From the IMG/VR virus record IMGVR_UViG_3300027754_000255, positions 1 through 34,546 of that record: a stretch of 34,546 nt of DNA. The stretch is one strand, 5' to 3'. The notes beneath the pieces were generated by a model. That model was given only the letters and a program-made list of their open reading frames with translations, ran no database searches and was not told the DNA's origin. The stretch is from a virus. Both the position numbers and the translations under genes were made by a program. Below are positions 29,631 through 34,546 of this stretch, piece by piece; position 1 is the stretch's first letter, and each line of letters begins with the position of its first letter.

Positions 29631-29860
29631 TGGCGCACGATCCTCATGCCGAGGTAGATGGTGAGGAAGAACCAGACCAAAAACATAACATAGGATGTTA
29701 AGAAATTGGTGAGGTGAGGAAGGAAGGTCACCGCCATCCCCGTGAAAAAGAATGTCGCGTGGGCGATGATCGCTTGCTCGGTGGTGATGCGGCGGCGCGC
29801 CGGGGTGGACGCGATCAAGTGGGTCTGATCTGCGGTGTCGCGTGGGAGTAGATTATTCAT
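29609..29860 (-). CDS. Small membrane protein with two predicted segments
   Basis: The protein has 83 residues. Two hydrophobic segments can be seen: AIIAHATFFFTGMAVTFLPH (about 31-52) and SYVMFLVWFFLTIYLGM (about 55-72), with Arg-rich ends. It overlaps the helix-turn-helix gene by eight bases. It might be a superinfection exclusion or holin-like protein, though the lysis cassette is elsewhere. Confidence 0.65.
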   Translation of the reverse strand: MNNLLPRDTADQTHLIASTPARRRITTEQAIIAHATFFFTGMAVTFLPHLTNFLTSYVMFLVWFFLTIYLGMRIVRQWGEPLP

Positions 29861-30188
29861 TTGTGAGGGTGGTGATGGTGGGGGATTTGGTTGGGCTTTT
29901 CTTTTTCACGCCGCGCGGCGATCCCGTGGGGATCGGCGTGGTGTCGAATCTGTCCTTCATTTCGATCACCTCCAGCAGAGGGATGAGGTAGCGTCGGTTT
30001 GGGGTCACGCCTCGTAGCCAATTGTGGATGCAGGTAGGTGAGGTCTGGAGGTACTCGGCGAGTCTGCTCACCAGTCCCCGGTTGATCGCTCCATTGGTCG
30101 AGTGGATCGCGCGGATTGCGCGGATTGCGTGGGTGGTTGTGGGGAAGTCGGCGTGGATAGTCTGTAGGTGAGTCGGAATCTTAATCAT
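29853..30188 (-). CDS. Helix-turn-helix protein, possible regulator
   Basis: The product has 111 residues. INRGLVSRLAEYLQTSPTCI followed by HNWLRGVTPNRRYLIPLLEV fits a Cro/YdaS-type helix-turn-helix (about residues 35-75), with the C-terminal tail basic and Thr/Pro-rich (VKKKSPTKSPTITTLT). It lies early in the early operon, overlapping its neighbour by four bases. It may bind the TTGAGCGT palindrome at 31352-31375 or the early promoter, but this has no direct support. Confidence 0.68.
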   Translation of the reverse strand: MIKIPTHLQTIHADFPTTTHAIRAIRAIHSTNGAINRGLVSRLAEYLQTSPTCIHNWLRGVTPNRRYLIPLLEVIEMKDRFDTTPIPTGSPRGVKKKSPTKSPTITTLTNE

Positions 30189-30436
30189 AGTCGTGAAGCG
30201 TGATGAGCGGCGGTTCTGGCGTTGAATGCCTGCGTTTCTCTATCCCAGTCCGCCTGAGTGAGGGCGGGTAGTCCGAGGCGAGCGCGCTGAAGGTTGCTCA
30301 TGTGGAGGCGGATGAACTGCCGCGCCTCGTAGCTAGTCCAGACAGGGTCTGGGGTGGATGCCTCGTAGGCCTCGACCGCCGCCGCGCGGTCGAGGTTGTG
30401 CTGGGAAGGCGGTTTGGGTTTATAGTGGGGATTCAT
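30185..30436 (-). CDS. Small unknown protein (hairpin-leader cassette gene)
   Basis: ATG 30436 gives 83 residues, MNPHYKPKPPSQHNLDRAAA, helical and charged. A GTG at 30463 is rejected because it lies in the conserved cassette leader. The leader AACAAACCACCTAAAAAATCC matches cassettes at genes 11682 and 30767. The stop overlaps the HTH gene start as ATGA. Function unknown. Confidence 0.62.
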   Translation of the reverse strand: MNPHYKPKPPSQHNLDRAAAVEAYEASTPDPVWTSYEARQFIRLHMSNLQRARLGLPALTQADWDRETQAFNARTAAHHASRL

Positions 30437-30494
30437 TGGATTTTTTAGGTGGTTTGTTTGCACCTCGAAACCCGCCCCCTTTTGAGGGGAGGGT
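30434..30494 (-). promoter_or_regulatory. Hairpin-leader cassette 2
   Basis: Hairpin arms 30470-30478 and 30486-30494 form four plus four G/C pairs with one internal mismatch and the loop CTTTTGA on plus. The leader AGGTGCAAACAAACCACC and AAAAAATCCAATG follow on the transcript. The unit also includes CGAGAGGGTTGAGGG (plus) upstream of the hairpin, as in cassette 3. Confidence 0.7.
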
Positions 30495-30518
30495 GAGGCG
30501 AGAGGGTTGAGGGGTGAG

Positions 30519-30767
30519 TTAAAAAGCTACGCAGGTAACTGCGAGACGGAAATCTGCTCCACCGATTGCTGTTCCGTAAATGTCATAAACAGTGCCCTCG
30601 TCACCATAAATCCCCGTGTAGTCCCACGATTCAGTGGAGGTGTGTAGGCAAGCGACGAGGTCAGTAAAGCTACCCATAAATGTTGCCTCCACAATCTCGG
30701 TGTACATTGTGGATTTACTGATTGCTGTGTCGATTGATGCTGTAGGAATTGCTGCGGTTGCGCTCAT
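30519..30767 (-). CDS. Small unknown protein (hairpin-leader cassette gene)
   Basis: The protein has 82 residues, MSATAAIPTASIDTAISKST. It is acidic, Thr and Ala-rich, with YTEIVEATFMGSFTDLVACL and a Gly/Tyr-rich end. No homology is recognised. It lies between two hairpin-leader units and has leader AACAACCTAAAAAAATCCTATG-type in front. The function is unknown. Confidence 0.6.
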   Translation of the reverse strand: MSATAAIPTASIDTAISKSTMYTEIVEATFMGSFTDLVACLHTSTESWDYTGIYGDEGTVYDIYGTAIGGADFRLAVTCVAF

Positions 30768-30826
30768 AGGATTTTTTTAGGTTGTTTGGTTGCACCTAGA
30801 AACCCGCCCCCTTGAGAGGGGCGGGT
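30765..30826 (-). promoter_or_regulatory. Hairpin-leader cassette 3
   Basis: A perfect 9-bp hairpin (30802-30810 with 30818-30826, plus loop CTTGAGA) is followed on the transcript by TTCTAGGTGCAACCAAAC and AAAAAAATCCTATG. It agrees with cassette 1 (11680-11737) and cassette 2 (30434-30494) nearly throughout. Confidence 0.75.
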
Positions 30827-30849
30827 GGGTCGAGAGGGTTGAGGGTGGA

Positions 30850-31092
30850 TTAGAAAAGGTCGTGGGAAGTTTGCGAGCACCAGATGCTATACGCGTCCCG
30901 GCGGGTGTCGCTATCGTCTGCGGTGATGAGGTCGTAGAGGTCGACCATCTCCTCTGCGCTGTTGCAGATGTAGCAGTCACCAGTGCTGTCGTCCTTATAC
31001 ACGCATTGTTTGGTCACCTCGCTCCATTCGGAAAAGAGGAACTGGGCGGCGATGGCGATTTGGTCTGCGGTGGTTCTGATCGTGGTTGTCAT
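30850..31092 (-). CDS. Small acidic protein, first gene of the early operon
   Basis: The protein has 80 residues, MTTTIRTTADQIAIAAQFLF. It is acidic with four Cys, including DCYICNSAEEMVDLYDLI. Two Cys pairs do not make a classic ribbon. It directly follows the early promoter at 31146-31174. It could be an early host-takeover protein; many such are small, acidic and unmatched. That is inference from position. Confidence 0.62.
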   Translation of the reverse strand: MTTTIRTTADQIAIAAQFLFSEWSEVTKQCVYKDDSTGDCYICNSAEEMVDLYDLITADDSDTRRDAYSIWCSQTSHDLF

Positions 31093-31145
31093 TAGGATTT
31101 TTTAGGTTTGGATTTTTCCTCGGCGTGGTTCGCTTTGGTGAGATC

Positions 31146-31174
31146 AATCTGACGCAGACCATTGCAGAGGTCAA
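31146..31174 (-). promoter_or_regulatory. Early-operon promoter
   Basis: The minus strand reads TTGACC, 17 bases, CAGATT. The upstream A/T-rich element (AAAGATTTATTGAAAAAAG) matches the one at promoters P1 and P2 (AAAAGATTTCTTAAAATAAA). The predicted transcript starts about 45-50 bases before ATG 31092. Confidence 0.6.
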
Positions 31175-31792
31175 CATCTTTTTTCAATAAATCTTTAAAC
31201 CATCAGTTTTCTCCCTCGTAGAAATTCGCATAACTCCACTCAAATCAACCACTTACGAGGGGTGATCCCTATGCAAAAATAATTTGAAAAATCTTTTAAA
31301 AAGCGAATTTTTCCTCGGAATTTACGAGGTTTTTACCTGCAAATTTCTCCTTTGAGCGTAGTCGCTGACGCTCAAGGGTTTACTAAGATTTCTCCTCGGT
31401 AATATGCTGAGAATCAACGGGTTAACCTTGCTCGTAAACCACCTGCGATACGCCCCCCTATCATCCCCCCCAGAGGAATTTAATTAATTCCTCGGGGTAC
31501 TCGCCGCCATCAGGGGTAGTTCGCGTCCTAGCCACTGACCTTGAGGAGTTTGCAGGTCACCAAAATACCTGCTACCCCCCGAATTATCTCACTTATGTAG
31601 GAGGGAGAGGAGGAGGCGAAAAATCCCTTAAACGCCTCCCCCTCAAAGCGGGAGAACTGAGGGATGAACTGATCGAGCGGAACAACTCGCTAGACCACAT
31701 CCACTCCCCGTTTCTCCCACCCCCTTTCACCACAAAAGTTTCACTGATGGGATTTACTGACTCGCCCAAACTAGGTCATCCCGCGCGGCAAG
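31175..31792. other. 618-bp gene-free regulatory region between lysis and early genes
   Basis: No gene is supported here. It contains several inverted repeats: TTGAGCGT-N8-ACGCTCAA at 31352-31375 (extended by weaker pairs to 31349-31378), an 8-bp GAGGAATT hairpin extended by CCCC/GGGG across a bulge (31468-31497), and GGAGGCG/CGCCTCC at 31612-31639. On the minus strand a further A/T-rich AAAAGATTTTTCAAATTATTT lies near 31265-31290. A weak TTGACT-N17-TAGTTT lies at 31768-31796. Base composition is richer in A/T around 31180-31340. It may hold an origin, operators, or a small RNA. Confidence 0.6.
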
Positions 31793-32410
31793 TCAAACCG
31801 CAGGGATTAGCCTGTACCCCTGCGCCACAACACCGGGGTAAAAGGTGTAGCGGAATCTTTTGTCGTCAGTGCCCCCGGTCTTTGGGTCTGAGTTAATTCC
31901 AAAGAATTCAGCGAGCGCAATTGATCCCTCACCGAGCTTATCTTTCGGGCCGAAGTCTCCAACCACCGCATCACAACTCTTTGTTGTCCGTAGGTCATAG
32001 ACCACGCAGTGACACCCCAGAACCACCCCACGCGCCTCTGCTCGCCAGTGGCGAGGGAGGACGATGAATCGATCCACCGCCGCGTCAAGATATCGAGCGG
32101 GATCGGTAGCGAGTTTGCCGGGGTGAGTGTAGGATGTCGTGGAAATGTAGTAGCCGGGGGCGGGGTCGTCGGCGGTCTGTTTGATCGGGTTTCCCTGCTT
32201 ATCGACTACGATCCCCCACCAGTTTCCCGCTCCCCCGGCGTTGGCGAGGTAGTCGAGTGGTTGCGTCCCGTTTTTCCCATCCGCGTAAGCCGCGCGCCCA
32301 CTCCCATCGTGCCCATTCGCCCCGTCCGCATCGATCCGCATCCCTGCGGTGAATGTGTACCTCTGGACATTCGCGTCCATCGGTGGGAGTGGGATGGGAG
32401 GATTACTCAT
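31793..32410 (-). CDS. GH75-type (chitosanase-like) glycoside hydrolase, probable endolysin
   Basis: The product has 205 residues. The core reads DPAPGYYISTTSY, ARYLDAAVDRFIVLPR, GVVLGCHCVVYDL, CDAVVGDFGPKDKLGEGS and IALAEFFGINSDP. This is the GH75 pattern, with Asp152 (VGDFGP) and Glu161 (GEGS) at the positions known as catalytic in fungal GH75 chitosanases. There is no signal peptide. It ends a membrane protein, lipoprotein, hydrolase cassette and overlaps the lipoprotein gene by four bases, which fits an endolysin acting on cell wall glycan. Substrate inferred. Confidence 0.75.
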   Translation of the reverse strand: MSNPPIPLPPMDANVQRYTFTAGMRIDADGANGHDGSGRAAYADGKNGTQPLDYLANAGGAGNWWGIVVDKQGNPIKQTADDPAPGYYISTTSYTHPGKLATDPARYLDAAVDRFIVLPRHWRAEARGVVLGCHCVVYDLRTTKSCDAVVGDFGPKDKLGEGSIALAEFFGINSDPKTGGTDDKRFRYTFYPGVVAQGYRLIPAV

Positions 32411-32814
32411 TTGGGGAGTGCAACATATCCGTTGAGGAGTGCCGCCTGATTGATTGCCGAGGCGATAGCGTCTGCCACCTGCGCCTTCTGTTTGGAGTTG
32501 ATCGGTCTAGCAATCTGGTAAGCCGTGGAGGTAGCTACAGCGAGTTTTGGTAGATGATCAGCACTCCACGCATCGGCAATGCGTCTGATTGCTCCTGAGC
32601 TAACTGCAACACTCCCCTGCTCCCACATTCCCTTTGCCATCGCGTGCCCAAAATCCACTTTTTTATCTGTGGAAAACGATTGGATGGCGGCCTTGAAAAT
32701 TATCCCCCAAATCTCGTCGAGGATCGCTTTGGTGGTGTTGCTTTGCATCCACTCCATTGAGCAGGAGGAGAGGAGGAAAACGCAGGGTAGCAGGAGGAGT
32801 GTTTTTGGTTTCAT
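32407..32814 (-). CDS. Lipoprotein of the lysis cassette
   Basis: ATG 32814 overlaps the stop of the upstream membrane gene as ATGA and gives 135 residues. MKPKTLLLLPCVFLLSSC is a clear lipoprotein signal with lipobox LSSC at 15-18 and Ser at +2, which favours the outer membrane in Gram-negative bacteria. The mature part is helical and Ala-rich. It could be an outer membrane spanin-like component, though far longer than Rz1, or a host-surface modifier. Longer in-frame starts upstream are rejected because they remove the signal peptide from the N-terminus. Confidence 0.7.
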   Translation of the reverse strand: MKPKTLLLLPCVFLLSSCSMEWMQSNTTKAILDEIWGIIFKAAIQSFSTDKKVDFGHAMAKGMWEQGSVAVSSGAIRRIADAWSADHLPKLAVATSTAYQIARPINSKQKAQVADAIASAINQAALLNGYVALPK

Positions 32815-33014
32815 GGTGTTGGTTGGGTTGGAGTGGTGTTGTCGCGGATGACTCGCAGAAGCAGGGTCGCAATTGCCCCGGCAATGAACACCCGTTGCTT
32901 CCACTCGGGAGGGATGATTGTAGCCACCTCGCCGAGGGAGTAGGGAGCGGCGGCAAGGGCGGTGAGCAGACTCATTACAATTGATCCGTATCCCGCGAGG
33001 TTTTTCGTGTTCAT
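32811..33014 (-). CDS. Small membrane protein, holin candidate
   Basis: The protein has 67 residues. Two hydrophobic segments: YGSIVMSLLTALAAAPYSLG (about 9-28) and QRVFIAGAIATLLLRVI (about 40-56), with a short polar C-terminus. Size and topology fit a class II holin. It overlaps both neighbours by four bases and lies two genes before the lysin. Function from position and topology. Confidence 0.6.
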   Translation of the reverse strand: MNTKNLAGYGSIVMSLLTALAAAPYSLGEVATIIPPEWKQRVFIAGAIATLLLRVIRDNTTPTQPTP

Positions 33015-33328
33015 AATTCGTGGGAGTCACCGGGTTTCCGCTTCGGAAAATGACTCTCCGCTTTAGCCACCCGCATCCACTCCGCCGCCGCCTCCTCATC
33101 GCGCAATCGTTTGCGTTTCAACTCTTTTTGCGCCCCCCAAAAATTCCAAACCAGCACGATCAACCCGCTCACATACATAGTGGTCTGTAGCCACATATTC
33201 AACTCCGCGTGGACGAGCGGAGTTAGGATTCCGAGGGTCGTTACGCTCACATTCACTGTCACTCTCTGGTAAAATCCATCCCACTCGTTCGCGAAAAACC
33301 GCCCCATCGCTGGGAGTAAATCGTTCAT
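33011..33328 (-). CDS. Membrane protein of the lysis cassette
   Basis: ATG 33328 gives 105 residues, MNDLLPAMGRFFANEWDGFY. Two hydrophobic segments (VTVNVSVTTLGILTPLV; LQTTMYVSGLIVLVWNFWG) are followed by a highly charged helical tail (AQKELKRKRLRDEEAAAEWM). It may be a holin or inner membrane spanin-like protein. A TTG start nine bases earlier is less likely. It overlaps the next gene by four bases. Confidence 0.62.
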   Translation of the reverse strand: MNDLLPAMGRFFANEWDGFYQRVTVNVSVTTLGILTPLVHAELNMWLQTTMYVSGLIVLVWNFWGAQKELKRKRLRDEEAAAEWMRVAKAESHFPKRKPGDSHEL

Positions 33329-33337
33329 GGGCAACAA

Positions 33338-33652
33338 TCAAACTGGGGTCACAATCGGGGGCGTTGGGAAGAGCGCGTTAAACTCGGCGGGAGTCGTCAC
33401 ACTCACCCCGGCGAGCAGGTTAGCAACCGCCTGTGCCGCCGCAATTTGCGCGTCCAGTGTGCTTTGATCACTCACTCCTCTTCGCAAATATTTTGCCAGC
33501 ATTTCCACTCCATAATTCTCTGCGGTGACTGGGTTTGGGTTGCCGTCCACAACTGGATTCCACCCGCCTGAGCGAGCGAATAAAAGCGTGGCGGCGTCTC
33601 GCTGTTCCGTTGTGAGGAACGCGACATCAATGGTGATAGTGGTGGTACTCAT
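33338..33652 (-). CDS. Unknown protein downstream of the fibre gene
   Basis: The product has 104 residues, MSTTTITIDVAFLTTEQRDA, with DGNPNPVTAENYGVEMLAKY and a helical DAQIAAAQAVANLLAGV. It starts four bases after the fibre stop. Position suggests a fibre assembly chaperone or a virion tip component. No homologous family is recognised. Confidence 0.6.
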   Translation of the reverse strand: MSTTTITIDVAFLTTEQRDAATLLFARSGGWNPVVDGNPNPVTAENYGVEMLAKYLRRGVSDQSTLDAQIAAAQAVANLLAGVSVTTPAEFNALFPTPPIVTPV

Positions 33653-33655
33653 AAA

Positions 33656-34546
33656 TTATATGATGCAGGGGATGCGGTAAACCTGCCCCGTGGAGTCTGT
33701 GATGGTCAGGGTTGCGTTTGTGGTCGCGGCGAGGACACCCGGTGTTAGTCCTGTGGTCGCGGCGTTTCCGAGCTTTAACGCTTGCCCAGACGCAATTGTT
33801 ACGCCTCCATTTGCGGTCAATAATCCCGTAAGCGTTGTTGCCCCAGTCACCGCAAGAGTTCCACCCATTGCAATCGCCTTATTGCTCGTCACAGTCAGAG
33901 CAATATTTCCACCAGAATCCTTTAGTCCTCCACTCGGCGCCAACGCAATATAAGAGCAGTTCAATTCTGCCTTATAGCAATTAATGCTTGCAGGCGCTCC
34001 GTTAATTCCTCCGTAAAGTGCAGTAGTCCCATCAGCACCAAATGATCCGAAGGTAATCTGTCCCTGCCCACCTCCTCCATCAACTCCGTATAGCGTTGGT
34101 TGGGATGTTGTTGTGGTAGAGGTAAAAAATGTTACTCGATGCCCGTTGCTCAAGAAAAGCGTAGTCCCTACATAGAGTTTTTTAGCCACTGCCAAACCGC
34201 CGCTAATCATCACTGCGCCTGCGGAAGATGACGTTGCGTCAGTAGCAAGCGAAAAAGTGTTCGCCCCCGTAAACGCCTGCGTCATTTGCAGTCCCGCCAA
34301 AGTCGTTGCGGTTGTTGCATTTGGGAGCGTGATCGTCTGCGAGGTCGTGGACGAGGATTCAAGGGTGGTAATAATTCCTGTTCCGTTACCGCTCGCGCCG
34401 AACCGAAGGCGTTTTGAATTGTCATTTCCGTCCTGCACATTGACATAGCCCGCGCCTTTTGGGCTGAGATGCAGACCAATATTTGTGTCTGCTCCTTGAG
34501 CGTAAATGTGGACAGGTAAACTAGTTACGCTCGGCTCAATAGCGAC
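33656..34546 (-). CDS. Tail fibre protein, C-terminal part (5' end runs off the window)
   Basis: The frame is open at 34546 and ends at 33656, giving about 296 residues. The first third (VAIEPSVTSLPVHIYAQGAD) is identical in amino acids to the other copy. Then come TLPNATTATTLAGLQMTQAF, the repeat module LATDATSSSAGAVMISGGLA with VAKKLYVG, and a distinct end (GLTPGVLAATTNATLTITDS). It is the in-frame continuation of the fibre gene that starts at 1583 when the contig is circularised at the 127-bp repeat. The internal GTG at 34438 is not a real start. Confidence 0.8.
   Translation of the reverse strand, partial: VAIEPSVTSLPVHIYAQGADTNIGLHLSPKGAGYVNVQDGNDNSKRLRFGASGNGTGIITTLESSSTTSQTITLPNATTATTLAGLQMTQAFTGANTFSLATDATSSSAGAVMISGGLAVAKKLYVGTTLFLSNGHRVTFFTSTTTTSQPTLYGVDGGGGQGQITFGSFGADGTTALYGGINGAPASINCYKAELNCSYIALAPSGGLKDSGGNIALTVTSNKAIAMGGTLAVTGATTLTGLLTANGGVTIASGQALKLGNAATTGLTPGVLAATTNATLTITDSTGQVYRIPCII
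34420..34546. repeat. 127-bp exact repeat, copy 2 (contig end)
   Basis: The last 127 bases are identical to 506-632, and the first mismatch is at 34419 against 505. Joining 34546 to 633 gives an uninterrupted fibre reading frame from ATG 1583 to the stop at 33656. Confidence 0.95.

Noticed and set aside
32407-33099. Longer 230-residue reading of the lipoprotein gene
   Set aside because: It would bury the lipoprotein signal peptide in the middle of the protein and overlap two membrane protein genes.
1-34546. CRISPR array, tRNA genes, integrase or attachment sites
   Set aside because: No regularly spaced repeat array, cloverleaf-like sequence or integrase motif was seen on either strand. The absence of an integrase suggests a non-integrating phage but does not prove it.

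Overview
The window is nearly all of one tailed-phage genome, probably a siphovirus. Every gene I support lies on the minus strand, so coordinates run opposite to transcription. The order TerS, TerL, gpW-like, portal, protease/scaffold, decoration, capsid, head-tail joining, tail tube, G/GT chaperone and tape measure matches lambda-type morphogenesis. There is no tail sheath, baseplate set, integrase or tRNA. The last 127 bases (34420-34546) exactly repeat 506-632, not the window start. The assembly is therefore lasso-shaped: a circle of about 33.9 kb (633-34546) with a 505-base side branch. The branch encodes a second, different distal part for the same tail fibre gene.

Layout in transcription order. 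A gene-free block (about 31175-31792) with hairpins and a promoter precedes the early genes. These are small unknown proteins, a helix-turn-helix protein, a small membrane protein, an Erf-family annealase with an SSB-like C-terminal tip, a DGQHR/ParB-like protein, a DUF3310-Sel1 fusion, small Cys4 zinc-ribbon proteins, a Mom-like acetyltransferase-fold protein, a RusA-like resolvase with a reading-frame break, and a DnaB-type helicase. A second hairpin- and repeat-rich block (21963-22110) follows. Then come a PD-(D/E)XK nuclease, a family 2 glycosyltransferase and an HNH endonuclease. Paired 23-bp repeats sit just before the terminase genes (cosB-like). The head genes follow, interrupted after the capsid gene by a cluster of four small genes with their own promoters and hairpins and by a large glycosyltransferase-TPR protein. 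The tail genes include a gpG/gpGT pair with a CCCAAAC slippery site. Tail tip, fibre and a lysis cassette (membrane proteins, lipoprotein, GH75-type hydrolase) close the circle.

Genes are tightly packed, often with ATGA overlaps. Most starts lack a Shine-Dalgarno sequence. Several promoters of the form TTGACG-N16/17-TAGATT or TAAGAT can be read by eye, and some put the -10 box only 6-7 nt before the ATG, predicting leaderless mRNAs. The lipoprotein signal suggests a Gram-negative host. GC content above 50 percent, weak Shine-Dalgarno use and the GH75-type lysin would fit Verrucomicrobiota or a related phylum, but that is a weak inference.

The most interesting features are the two alternative fibre tips, the repeated hairpin-leader cassettes in front of small genes, signs of gene insertion at duplicated start-codon sequences, the four-member zinc-ribbon family, and the possible DNA or virion modification enzymes.
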